A DNA stretch of 64,000 nt, from positions 682,001 through 746,000 of the forward strand of contig MU270024.1 of assembly GCA_021432635.1 (NCBI GenBank), written 5' to 3'. Below the pieces are notes generated by a model, which was given only the letters and a program-made list of their open reading frames with translations, did not search any database and was not told the origin of the DNA. Of this stretch, positions 34,857 through 47,399 are shown piece by piece (within the stretch, counting starts at the first letter, position 1; each line of letters opens with the position of its first letter). A program made the translations under genes and the position numbers. This DNA is from Thozetella sp. PMI_491 (lineage: Eukaryota; Ascomycota; Sordariomycetes; Chaetosphaeriales; Chaetosphaeriaceae).

Positions 34857-37800
34857 TTAAGCCCGAACTTTAAGGTTAGGCGCTCCCATAACCGCAAGAG
34901 GTTTCTCCTCCTTAGCTTCTATATCGGCCAAGACAGAAGATCGGGAAGACTGGGTGTCGCCGGACTCAGACTCCCCGCTACCGCTTTCCGACGATGAGGC
35001 AATAGCTGGCTCTGCTGTAGACTCTGCCTTATCAGATGAGCTTGTCGCCAATTTCTGCACTGTGTCGTCCACTAGGTCCTGGATTGAAGAGCCGCCGAGA
35101 ATCTTGAGCACAGCAAGATCGGTTCCAACTTCCTGGGCAAACCAAGTGCGGATCTCCACTGCAACAAGGGAATCCACGCCGAGATCCACAAGTGGAGAGA
35201 CCTCGTTGATCGAATCGCTCTCGCTCATAAGTAAGCTATGCTTCAGCTTCCTAACAAAAGCATCTGCTCCAGGTTAGCCGTTACTCCAGATAGCTTTAGT
35301 AAGGTTGTGTACCTCTCAGAACCACTCCCATCTCATCTTCGTTCTTAGCTGCTTCGAGAAGCTTCTTGACGGGTATGGCGCCCGACTTCGCAACGCTGGG
35401 TAATTTGGCCAGCCCGATATCCTGAATGAAGTGGCCAAACTTTACGTTGTCACCCCATAGCGTTTCCTTTGCTTCCGCCGTGCTGATGACCCTGAGTCCT
35501 GTGATGATCTCTGGGTCCAAATTGCTACCTGGGCGGCCGGCAATAATCGCCTCGGCGAACAGCTGATGTAGATCAGTCTCAGACATGACAAATGCGCCTG
35601 ATCGACTGGTCAAGCGCATCGCCTGTTCTCTGGAAAGTGCGGCATTCTTCTGGGTCTCTCGGGCGATATAGCCCACTCCCACTACCTGGGCGATATCGAT
35701 GACGGAACCAGCGAGGCCACGGTGGCGTCGCTGAGCAATTAAAGCTTTCATGAACAAGTTGGCGGCGGTGTACCCTCCTTGTCCATGGTTTCCGACCATG
35801 GATGCGAGGGAGGAGAAAGCAACAAACCAGTCGAGTGTATTCTCTGGGAAGAGATGGTCGAGGTAAGTTGTTCCGAGCACCTTGGCCTTTGTGTTGGCGT
35901 GAAGCGTTTCGAGATCCATATTACCCAAGCTAGTGTCCCGTAGAACTAGTGCCCCATTGGCTACGCCAGCGATGGGTGGGCAAGATGAAACTATCCTTGA
36001 GTGGGCGTTCTCTACCTCTGACTTCATGGTGATATCGGCGGCGATATAGACAATGGTAGCGCCGCGCGTTGCATGTAGATATACCCACTCTTGGTCAATC
36101 TGTGGGTGGCGGCTGGTCAGAACCACATGCCTCGCACCGTGCTCGATCATATAGTCACAGATAGACCGTCCCAAATCTCCAGCCAGACCCAGCAACCAGT
36201 AGGTCTTATTATCCCCGAAGAGATCGTTGCGACGAGAAATGGGCTCAGTCAGAACGGGAATCGTAGGGTCTGCTCTCCAATCGACAATTGTCATGGCTTC
36301 AGTGTCAGTGGAGGCTCCTTCACCTGCCGCAATATGACTCAGTGGCACCATCCGCAATGGCATACCATCAGGAACGCCATTCAGCTGCGTCGAGGCGAAT
36401 TCATTTGCTTTGGCTAGCATCTGCTGGATACCATCATCCTGCAATCCAGACAACGGCGCCGAGATACGACCGATGAGAGCAGAAGCATCGTATTTGGTGC
36501 AGACACTCCGCATCTTTGCAGCAATTCGTTTGCCCAGATCCGAAGACTCGCTAGTGTTGGCCATAGATGCTGCAGAGGACAGATCGAAATACACCGACAC
36601 CTCTCGTGGAAGCAATGAGTCAAGATGTCTGTCCATTATGCGAGGGTGGAGGTGAATCCAGTTTCTCCTCGTCGACCTTTCCAATTCGACTGCGGAGGTG
36701 GTGAAGACAACTCGTGAGCCGCCGCTCGCTAGTTGCCGAGACAGGAGCGATGCCAGGCCAGAGTCAGCCTCGTGCACAAGAGCTGTGCTCCCTTGCGGGA
36801 TGAGAGACGCAATGTATTGACTCATGAGATAGCCGGACATGAAAGAGAGATACTGGGCATCGATACTCTTCATGCAGTCCACAGGAGTTGCCCATGTGCT
36901 TGGAATCGACACAGCCGACGCATTTTTGCACGAAGCGAGCAGAACCCGTTCGCTGGTATCCATGTCTGTCCCCAGGCCGAAATAGAGCCGGCCACGCTCA
37001 GTGGCCATGGATGGGAGAAGTGATGAGTCCATCTGGACCTTCCGATACCCATGGTGGCTCGGCAAATTCTTGCTCTCCTGTTCCCGTATGGCATATTTGT
37101 TGTCCTTCCACAAGAGCTCCACGACGGTATTCTGGATGTCTGCACTTTTGAAAATGTCTCTTTTGGCAGAATTATATCTTGCATTCTGGTCCATTTGTAG
37201 ATAGAGCCGTGGTATCTCCACGCTGCCTTTGCGAATCCGAATCTCGGGCTCGGTAGTCCACAGCCTTGTCGAACCACTGCTGCCATTTCGCCATTGCGCC
37301 GTAACCTCCAGGCGAAACAGCCGTTCGACCAAGGATGAGGCGTCGGCGCCCTGAGGCTTCTCAAAGTCTAGAATCTGAAGCTGCGAGTCTGGTAGCTCGT
37401 ACCGCAGAGAGCGGAAGAAGCCGATGGTCATGGCGCCATCAGCATTCTCTCTCTCTGCACCCCAGGTAGCCCAGAGGACGTTCCTAGGGGATGAGAAGAG
37501 TTTCTTGAACTTTGCGAACCGACTTTCTGTCATATTCTCCCAGAATGTAGAGTTATCGAAGTCTGTGAGACATAGAATGCTGTACCTTTCCGTTATTTTC
37601 TCGAGCTGTAGTTCATCCCAGCTGCTCGCATGGACAATATCTTCGTAGGCGTTCTTGGTCACAGCTTGGACTTCATCAATGATAGTGCGTGTAGTTGGGG
37701 TGCTACCTCCCATAATCACCAAGCCGCTCTTCCCCGTCTGGGGGATCGTGTTAGCGCTAGACATTGGAGCCATCAGCATGTTGATGTCTTTATCAACCGC

Positions 37801-40800
37801 CCTAGAGACCAAGATCGAGCCAGCCATGACTACGGGGTCATGGACTGGAGTTGAGGTATCAACTCCGGAGAATCCCGTCTTGAGCAACAACTCGTGCCAC
37901 GTCTCTGTCGACACTATAGGGCCGTAGCGACGACCTGTCTCCCGGCCCATCCACCAGCCGGGCAAGCCGCCGAAGATTAGACCATAGCGCATGGGGGTGA
38001 CGTCAACAAATTCCATGAGCAACAGGAAGCCACCTGGGCGCAAAAGTTTTCGCGCGTTGGTCAGAGTTTCCTCCAGATTCGGCGTTGCATGGAGAACATT
38101 GGCGGCCAATACCAGATCGTAGCTCGCTTCCTCAAACCCTTGATCTGCTGGATCTCTGGTGATGTCGAGGGTCTTGTATACGATTCGATCCTTATGGACG
38201 GAGAAGTTTTCTTGGGCCTTTTCGAAGAAACCGCTAGATATGTCGGTGTATGTATACGACGTGTATGCTGTTCCAAACGTCTCCAAGACTCCGCGGGTGG
38301 CACCTCCCGTGCCTGCGCCAATTTCGAGCACATTCATACGTGGATAGCGGTGAGAAATCTGGCCAGCCATCGTGGCAATAAGCTCATTGAGTCGAGCAAA
38401 GCCGGCAGCATGCTTATAATAGTTATCGAGAGCATTATTTTCTCTCATATGCTCAAGCATACTCGTCTCTCCTCGCAGCACCGCTGGGAGTCGCTCCCCT
38501 ACGGCTCGGGTCAGGGCGAAGTTCGCTTCTTTGGCGTCATATTTGTCCATGATTGAAATGATCTCGTCATAAGTGTCTCCCATATACTCTTGCTTGACAA
38601 ACTGGTGCTCCCCTCGGCCTACCATGTCGCAGATGTACCTGGCGTAGTCGAGAAGGGCTTCATGGTGATCTGGGAGATTCAGATCAACACCACCGACGTT
38701 CTCCAAGAGGGTTCTGAGGTAGTAGAACGCGACTCGCTCGACATCGTACCCAGTCTGGATCTCCTGTGGAGTAGCTCTGTGGCTGCCGAGTGCCAGCTGA
38801 CCATCTGGATGCTCGACGCTCCACAGAGTATGCGAGAAAAGATTGCGATCGTCGGATGCTCTGGCCTCTGAGAACGGAACGAAAGTAACGCCTTCGATGG
38901 AAATAGACTTCAAGTGGGAATCGGCCTGGAAGATATCCACGTCACCGGCGATTTTGCTGCCGGCGATTTGAGAAATGCTACAATCAAATGCCACCTCACT
39001 TGTCATGTTGACCCCGCAGAGAGACGGCACGAGGCTGACTCTCCGCATAGTGGATGGGACGTGAAGCGACCAGAGTGTTCCATCTCCTGGAGCACCCAAC
39101 GCGAGTAGGAGACCCTGTAAGGCAGAGTCGAGCATTCCAGGATGTGCTAAAAGCCCATCGTTTGACGGAGCCATGACCATTCCTCGCGAAACGCCTAGAC
39201 TGCGCTCGAGAGCCTTCAGACCTCTGAAAGACGGCCCATAATCGTAGCCGAGTTTTCCTACTTCCCGGTAGAAATTCTCGACGTCAACTGGGTTCAGGCT
39301 CCGTGCGCTAGGGGTTCGCGGTGGCAGGATCTCGTCAACACCTTGTTCGCCCAGGAATATCTGGACGCCGGCAGTGGCATTGAGCACCAGCTGAGGCGAA
39401 TCTTTGGTAGGTGCTGAGAAAAACGAAAAGCAAGCTCGAATGCCATCAGTAGTTTGCTTGATCTCCGTCATGGTCACCAGTATCTCCGTGCCTGCTGTGT
39501 CGTCGATCGCGACGGCCTTAGCGATGCATACATCCGTTAGCTCTAGGAGCTGCACTGTTTTCTCTCGTTGAGTGCTGTTGGCGATCTGCATCGCTGCTTC
39601 TAGCGCGAGTGCGACGTAACCCATCGCGGGAAAGACAGTCTGACCTTGTAGCGCATGATCCGGTAGCCAAGGTAGCTCCTTCGGAATAAGCACATTTCTC
39701 CACCTCCAGGCTTCTTCGGTACCATCAGGAATCCTGGTGCCCAGCAGGTCATGGTAAACCCCGGGTTGCTGGCGAAGCAACTTGGTATAACGGCCCTCGG
39801 ACCAAAGCGGGCGGTCATGGGTCCATGAATAACCTGGCAGGTCGTGTAGCATAGCAATCTTGTCCGCGTTGTCGTAAACACATTGTTGATAGCGCAGAAA
39901 GTCAACTGAATTGGCCCCATGAATAGTCCATAGCTCTCCGAGAGCCTCTGCTGTCGCATCTACATCATCCTTGCCACGAGAGAGCGGGGATATGTAACTG
40001 ACAGCTGGGACATTGCAAGCTCCTTTCAGAACATCCGAAGCTGGCCCTTTGAGTGCCGGATGGGGACCAACCTCCACGACCGAGTCGAAAGCACCGCACT
40101 TCTTCACTGCTGTCTCGAGTGCCTGAGAGAACAACACCGTGTTATTCATATTGTGTGTCCAGTACGGTCCCAGCAGGCCCTCGTGAGCCTGGACAGTAGT
40201 GCCTTCGTAAGCACTCGAGAACCAAGAGGGAGCTCCTGCGCTGGGGGTTATGATTTCGATCCCACAAGAGCGGAGGCCTTCTAGGAAAGGTTCCGTCGCA
40301 GCTTTCATGTGGTGAGAGTGGTATGCCTTGTCGACCCGGAGGCGCCGAACAAACTTTCCCTCCTCCTCAAAGATGATCTGAGCCTCTTCGATGGCGTCCA
40401 CGTCGCCCGAAATCGTGATACTCGTGGGAGAGTTGGACGCAGCGACCGTCAGTCGTCCTTGAAAGTCTTCCAAGTCGCAGAACTCTCGGGCGTCCTCTAG
40501 AGAAGTCCCGACAGCGATCATGCCACCTGTCTTTCCTTCGGGGCCGACCGCCAGCTGGGAGTAAAGGCCGCGATAGTATGCGATGCGAATAGCATCAGCC
40601 ATGCTGATGAATCCGGCTGCGTATGCTGCAGCAATCTCGCCTGAGCTGTGTCCCACAACGGCCCGGAAGGAAACTCCTGCCTCGTGCAACAAATTGACTA
40701 GCATAATCTGAATCGCGGCGGTCATGGGTTGCGCGAAGGCCGCATCGGTCACACGGCTAGTGGAGCCATCCTTCTGAAGCTCGTCGATAAGCCTCCAGTT

Positions 40801-42850
40801 TGGCCGATCCTCTGTATTTGGCAAGGATGCGAGTGACTGATCCAATGTCTCTATAATCCGCCGTGCATATGGGACTGTCGCTAAGAGCTCAGCGCCCATG
40901 CGTGGCCATTGGGCACCCTGACCCGTGAACACCCCGAGGATAGAGGGAGTGCCGGCGTTGGCTGAGCGGGTGTCCAAGGCAGAAATTTCGTTCGACGATA
41001 GAACATCCCGGATCTTGGCGATAAGAGAGTCTTTTCCTTGGGCGGACAGCGCTAGCTTGAATGGAAAGGTTGTTCTTTGACAGGCTAGAGTGTGGGCGAG
41101 ACCTTGCATGTCAACCGTGTTGGCTGTGTCCAGATAGCTCTGGTAGGATTCCAATACTCCACGAAGGCTCGCTTGAGAGGCTGCCGAGAAAACAAATGGG
41201 AGAATCTGACGACCTGTTGCCACACTAGGCGAAGGGACGGGCAAAGCTTTAACCGGCGGGGTGTAACTCTCTATAATTGCGTGGGCATTGGTTCCCCCGA
41301 AACCTATATATTTGACATGGTCAGTTATCACGGTCGTGGAGGAAAAGGGCCGGCCATATGCTATTTCTCAGGGAGTCCATCTCAACGATAGGGAACGTAG
41401 CTTACCGAAGCTGTTGATACTCGCTCGCCGTGGCACCCCTACCGGTAGGCTTGGCCACGGCTGTGGGGATGTTACGAGCTGCAACCCTTCGTAAAAAGGG
41501 GCAACAGTCGGACTCAGCTTCTTGAAGTGCAGATTTGGGGGTATAAGGCCGTGTTTGATGGCTAGGTATGCCTTGAGCAGACCAGCCAAACCAGCTGTTC
41601 CTTCGGTATGCCCTTTCCAAGATGTTAGAATCGAGTAAAGTTACAACAAGCAGTAAGAAACCAGATGGTAGAGTGGGACATTACCAATAACGGTCTTTAT
41701 AGATCCGACGTATAGCGGATCCCTGTTTTCGGCGCGGGAAGCCTCGGCCACGAATGCGGTGTGAAGTGCCTCGGCTTCCTGGGGATCCCCAGCTGGAGTG
41801 CCAGTGCCGTGAGCCTCGAAGTACTGGCACCGGTCGGTACTGCTATGGATGTCCAGTCCCGCCCTTGCGTAAGTATCCCGAATTAGCGCGGCCTGAGAAG
41901 TCGCACTGGGCATCGTGATACCCTTCGTCCGGCCGTCTTGGTTAACGCCGGTCTCGCGAATAACACACTCTATCTTGTCGCCATCGGCAATAGCATCGCT
42001 TAGCTTCTTCAAAATCACAGCTGCCACGCCTTCCCCGCGCGCATAACCGTCGGCATCAGCGTCCCACATTTGGCTCCGACCCGTGGGTGAAAGCATGCTG
42101 AGGGACGCCTCAGAAATGTACATCATAGGCGAGAGCGCCAAACTCGTGCCCGCGGCGACCGCAACACGTGAAGTGCCAGCTCTTAGCGTCTGCACCGCCT
42201 CATGCAAGGCTACCATGCTAGAGGAACATGCAGTATCGATTGTCATGCAAGGGCCATGCCAGTCGAAGAAATAGCTCAACCGGGCTGACGCGTTTGAGTT
42301 TGCAATTCCCGTGGCGTTGTACTTGGGCACGTGGTTGAAGTCTTGGCCGTGCAAAATATAATAATCGCTGCACATAACACCGACATAGACGGCGGTGTCT
42401 GAGCCTTGCATGCTGGGAATGGTCAGACCAGCCGTTTCCATAGCTTCATAGACAGTTTCCATGAGCAATCTGTGTTGCGGATCCATTGCAGCGGCCTCTG
42501 TCGTCCACACGTCAGCATCAAGTCTGGGGCATTGCAGGCTATGAACAGCCCGGGGGCTCCAACTCACCTCCGGGGGGGATCCCAAAGAAGCCATTGTCAA
42601 AGGTACGTATATCCTCATCGAGGAAGTAAGTCTCTTTGACATTGAATGTACCATGGTGTGAGCCATCGGGATGATAGAATCTATCCAAGTTGAAGCGATC
42701 AGACGGGATCCTCTTCGCCAGCTGTGGTGGGTTTTTGAGAACATCCCAGAGCTTGCTTGCAGAACTAGCACCACCTGGGAAACGACAACCAATGCCTACG
42801 ATGGCGATGGGCTCGTTGGTCTCCCGTACAGGGAGGGCGGTGGAGTTCAT
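34857..42850 (-). CDS. Highly reducing type I polyketide synthase (KS-AT-DH-cMT-inactive ER-KR-ACP)
   Basis: Five exons, 42850-42568, 42497-41685, 41612-41406, 41303-35313 and 35263-34857, join in phase through four introns of 49-102 bases and encode 2566 residues. KS: DTACSSS with Cys185, then EAHGTGT and the His of KTVIGHTEG. AT: GHSSGE with Ser654. [11 protein letters not shown] with His984 and MLDSALQG. C-methyltransferase: [11 protein letters not shown] near 1428. [13 protein letters not shown] and the catalytic Tyr2279 in [18 protein letters not shown] with Ser2463 for phosphopantetheine. Between cMT and KR the enoyl-reductase region lacks a working NADPH motif, as in LovB-type synthases that need a partner ER. 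After the ACP comes a Ser/Glu-rich tail of about 80 residues with no condensation or thioesterase domain. It should make an alpha-methylated, partly reduced chain; product unknown. Divergent from the ANL-ER gene. Confidence 0.95.
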
Positions 42851-43648
42851 TGTGCGAGCTCGCTACAAATCGCTCGCATATTACATGAAAAGGGACAAGT
42901 TTGGTCGTTGTAAATATGGAACAAGACTGGTTTCAGCAACGACCTCAAGATTCTCGTAGCTGTCGCTTGGTATGCGGGTTAATACTTTGCGACTTTATAT
43001 TACGTATTGCTCGTGTATATAGGCGGCTCCTCTCCTTCCTGCCACTCAGAGATCATCATGTCATGGCTAACCGCAGAAGCGAATAGGGCTTAGTAGTGGC
43101 TTGCGTTTAGTGCCAATCCTACCTCCAATAATTGTCGCCTTGCCTCAGACGAGCGCCGGGCTGTTTTCGTACCGTTGGCCACGGATCGGGTTGTTTCAGC
43201 CTTGCTCTAGTAGCTAGGTAACAACCAAAAACTCTCCGATTTCTGCCTGTAGTGGACCAAGGAACTCTCAGTAGCCCGCGGCTGGGCCACCGGCGAGTTT
43301 TCCGGCGGGTTAAGAGACGGCACCGGAGGCTGACTCATTTATGCTAGCTGATGATGTAGTCGGCGGTATACAACCCGGATGGAGGATTTAGGGCTGATAC
43401 GGTGATACTGATTACCAACAAGGAACACCATTTTTGAGCTTTTACTGCCTTTGACGATTCCCGGTAGAAGGTATCCGGTCTCCTTGCAAAGAAGCAGAGT
43501 AGAGTAGAACCTTCCGCTTGCAAGAACGGATATGTTCAAAGGCGTTGCCTGATTCCCAGACACAGTTTCTCTTTCTTGAGTCGTGAGGCTGACCGCATCC
43601 ATCCTTGCACAAGTCTCTAAGGTTGTTGAATAATCGCAGAGCGCAAAC
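42851..43648. promoter_or_regulatory. Bidirectional promoter of the PKS and ANL-ER genes
   Basis: About 800 bases separate the divergent start codons. It carries a tandem pair of the 9-mer CGGCGRGTT: CGGCGAGTT at 43291-43299 and CGGCGGGTT at 43303-43311, 12 bases apart start to start. The same motif recurs in other promoters of this cluster, which suggests coordinate control of both genes by the cluster Zn2Cys6 regulator. Confidence 0.6.
43291..43311 (+). promoter_or_regulatory. Paired CGGCGRGTT motif, PKS/ANL-ER promoter
   Basis: CGGCGAGTT (43291-43299) and CGGCGGGTT (43303-43311) in direct orientation. CGG-containing repeats of fixed spacing are usual targets of Zn2Cys6 proteins. Located 351-338 bases before the ANL-ER start and about 440 bases before the PKS start. 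Confidence 0.6.
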
Positions 43649-46557
43649 ATGGCTTCGAACGACATAGGTCCGGTTGCACTGGACCAGGCGCTACAATCGC
43701 GCACCATCCAGGAATTTCTCAACCATTACATCCACCTGGAGACCAGCATCTTTGGGTTCCCTCAACAGACTGCCCAGTTCGCCTACTATACGCCACGACA
43801 AATCTCAGAGGCGGCTGGAAAGGCCGTTTCAGTCTATCTAAAGCATGGCTTGCCGCTTCGCGAGACCGGGAAGCCTGCAGTCGTGGGTCTACGAGCTCAT
43901 TCTACGGTGGACTGGGTAATCACGTTCATCGGCTTATTGAGACTGGGCCACACCGTTCTCGTTCTCGCGCCGGCACTACCTGCAGAGAAAGTTGCAATCC
44001 TAATGTCGAAAGTAAATTGCACTTTTGTAATCGACGAAATTGCGGACTTGGTGGCTCTGCAGAACAAGGATCGAACGGTGGTACCGTTGGTGACAGCCGA
44101 CGAGTTATCTAGATTGGAGACTAGCTCGGTAAACATCGGTGTGGACTACTTCAAAGACGCATCCGCCGTTTCCGACACAGAACCGGTGATCTTCATGCAC
44201 TCGTCTGGTACGACAGGCCTGCCCAAGCTCATCCCGAAGGTTCATCGCGAGCTCATCATGGCCCTGAGTATGGTCAAGATTCATCAGAACCATTCCTTCT
44301 TCGTGGGATCTAGCTTTTACTACATTGCCGGTATTTTCTCTGTGCTGTTTTCTTTCATGAAAACCAAGCCCAGTTTCTACGCCAACGAGAAAATGCGCCT
44401 CACGCCTGAGGGCTACCGCCAACTCCTGCTCGAATCCCAGCCGAATGTGGCCTACTTCAGCCCCTTTTTGCTATCCATAGCGGCATCGCTCCCGGAGAGC
44501 GTCGAGGTGCTTAGCCGCAGCATGATGATTGCTGTGGTAGGTGCGGTGTGCCCAAAACAGTTAGGCGACCGGCTCATCAAGGCCGGTGTCCGACTTTCCA
44601 ATGAGTACGGCATGACAGAGCTTTCTATGGGCATGAGTTCTGCGATGCGCCCCCCTGGCGATCTCGACTGGGAGTATGTCTCGATGAGCCCCAAGACCCG
44701 GCCTTTTGAAGAGATGGTCCCGCTTCCTGAGGAAGAAGGCAGCATCTCGGCTACAGGCGAGCAACTCTACGAGCTAGTCATCCTCCCCAGCCACCCTCTC
44801 CAGGATAAGCGCTGGGCAAATTCCCCAGACGGTTCATTCCACACCAAGGATCTATTCGTCAAGCACCCCACGATGGACAGGTGGAAGCCGGTGGGCCGCC
44901 GAGACGACGTGATCAAGACGTTTCCTGACGATGACATGGTAGCACTCAATGCCATGCTATACGAACATGCGCTCAAGCACGCGAATGAGGATATCGTCGA
45001 CGAAGTCGTCATGTTTGGCCACGAGCGCCGCTACCCCGGTGTTTTAATCTTCGTGAAGCCCGAGTGTCTCCTGTCACCCGAAGAGGTCCTAGAGCGGGTG
45101 TGGGCCACTACAGAACGCGAGATCAATGGCGTGCTGAAGACAGGCCTGGCGCGGGACAAGCTGAAGGTGGTCATGGGCGCCACGGTGCCGCGTACAGCGA
45201 AGGGCAATTTCATCCGCCCGGAGATCTATCGCTTATTCGATGATGTTATCGAGAGCGCGTATTCCTCTCCACTGAAGACAAACGGGACCAGCGGGAGTGA
45301 ACAGAACGGCACTCACGGCACCAATGGGACGAACGGAGTCAATGGCGTCAATGGCGCCGACAATGGGTTGCCCAAGACACACTCCGCCGTCGTGGCGGAC
45401 GAAGTTGGAGCGCTTGTTGTGAACCCCGGCGCCCAAGTTCCAGACCTGGAAGATGATATGGTCTTGGTTCGCAATGCGGCCATTGCTCTGAATCCGGTTG
45501 ATATGAAGATGCTCGGCCCGCTTGCCACGGCCGGAGCTGTAGCCGGGCATGATTTTGCTGGGACAGTGGTTGCTCTCGGCTCTAAAGTTTGGACTGCTGC
45601 GCCTATCAAGGTAGGAGATCGCGTATGTGGCGCGGTTCAGGTAAGCAAGCCCCCAAAATTTGATTTAGCATCATGTCTCAGAGCTGAGTCGCGGTAACAG
45701 GGAATGCACTCCATCACGCCTCGAGTCGGTGCTTATGCGCAGTATGTCGGGGGCAGCGACGTAGGCATCATGAAGATTCCCGAAAACATGTCGTTCGAGG
45801 AGGCAGCTACGCTAGGTACCGGCATTGGTACCGTAGGCATTGCCCTGTTCCACAGCCTCAAGGTTCCCGGGTGGCCGGGCCGACCAGCCCCGGAGCCCAA
45901 GACGGTTCTGGTCTATGGAGGCAGTACGGCCACCGGCACTCTGGCGCTTCAGATACTAAAACTGTGAGATTGCACTCCGTCACCCTAACGCCGCTAGGCA
46001 TCTAACCGCCCAAATTTCCGTGCCACAGTGCCGGGCTAGATCCCATCACAACCTGCTCGCCGGCCAATTTCGATCTAGTCAAGTCCTACGGTGCCACGCA
46101 TGCGTTCGACTACCGCTCGAAAGATTGCGTGGAGCAGATCAAGAAACATACCAAGAACTCGCTGAAGTACATCATCGACTGCGTTTCCGACCCGGACACC
46201 ATGGAGTTCTGTTACAAATGCCTCGGCCGTTCGGGCGGTAAACTTACCACCCTTGAACCGCCCCCTCGGTACCTACATACCCGGGAAAAGACAGTGACTC
46301 TAGACTGGGTCCTTGGCCCCGCTTTGATGGGGAAACCCATTGCTTGGCCACCCCCAATGCAGCGGGACGCGGATCCTGCCTTGCGCGAGTTCGCCAAGGA
46401 ATGGTTCGGCACGATCCAGAAGCTGCTAGACCAGGGCAAGCTGCGTTGCCACCCAATGAAGGTGATGGAAGGAGGCCTAGCGGAGATCATCGGGGGGCTG
46501 GACATGCTGAAGAAGAAGCAGGTGTCAGGCCAGAAACTTGTATATCCCTTGGCTTAA
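43649..46557 (+). CDS. Fusion of ANL adenylating enzyme and LovC-like trans-acting enoyl reductase
   Basis: Three exons, 43649-45640, 45701-45963 and 46029-46557, encode 927 residues. The first exon alone is one open frame covering both domains, so the fusion does not depend on splicing. Residues about 1-540 are an ANL adenylating domain: HSSGTTGLPK at 184-193, NEYGMTELS, FHTKDLF, GRRDDVIKT and PRTAKGN with the catalytic Lys518. A low-complexity Asn-Gly linker spans about 545-572. From about 575 a medium-chain reductase follows: NPVDMKML, AGHDFAGTV, and in exon 2 VYGGSTATGTLALQILKL, then TCSPANFDLVKSYGA, close to LovC-type partner reductases. No carrier domain lies between the two halves. The ER should act in trans on the PKS, whose own ER is dead; the ANL part probably forms an acyl adenylate or thioester, substrate unknown. 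Confidence 0.93.
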
Positions 46558-47399
46558 TCAAGGTTCCTATTTTCCGTGGTCGTGCTTATAGCCGCCCACA
46601 TCCCGTTCCTTCCGCCCCCACGGACGGCCACCTGCAGATTTGTTTAAAAAGAGGCGAAGACAAGCTAGATTATTGCTTCGAGTCATGCCACAGTCTGCAA
46701 ACCGCTATATGTTTAATAAAGGACCATACTGTGCATAGCACAGTGCGGCTCTGGGGGAACACACGAAGGATTGATGTTTCATGCCCTCGTCAGCAACTAT
46801 TGCGCGCTACGCCGTAAGTGACTTCATTTGTTATAGCCCATGTGAGGAGTACACGAGTAATAGATTTACCTCTCGACATAGTTAGCCTGCCAACTATAAG
46901 TCCAGGCACCACCTGCGCAGCCGTGCCCCTCGCCAAGGGCCAAGAGACTGGAGGATCGCAGACCCCAGGCGAACTCCACTCTTACCAACTCCCTCCCCCG
47001 CTCTGACGTAGACCTTTTTGTTCCTCTCACCCGCCTCGATTGCTAAGAGTCGTCCAAAAATAATAGGCCGCCGCCTGCGCCTGGCGCTTCAGCTCGGGGC
47101 AAAGCTCTGAGGCCGAAAGTACCTACCCACTGTGGGAGCTGAGCTAGCATTCAATCCGACCGAGTAAGCCTTAAACCGGGTTCGCTTCCGGATGGTTCGT
47201 TCGTGTAGCTGGGGAAGGCTAGGGACAAACTAGGTAGCCAGCCGGCCGCCCTTATTGCCTTACTGCAAAAGAACCTACTCTGCATAGCCCTAGCCACATT
47301 ATTTAGGACCACAGATAGGTCAACGTCTTTACGGATCCAGTTCGGCCCAGAAGATTTCAACATCTGCCGGAACCGATTGCGCGACCTGTGGGATTCAAC
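46558..47399. other. Intergenic stretch upstream of the cluster regulator
   Basis: No gene seen. A short palindromic segment (CTGTGCATAGCACAG) lies at about 46729-46743. I found no CGGCGRGTT copy here. Confidence 0.5.

Noticed and set aside
41304-42567. Stops and frame changes in the KS region of the PKS
   Set aside because: Each coincides with a GT-AG intron that restores the KS motifs in phase, so the gene is intact.
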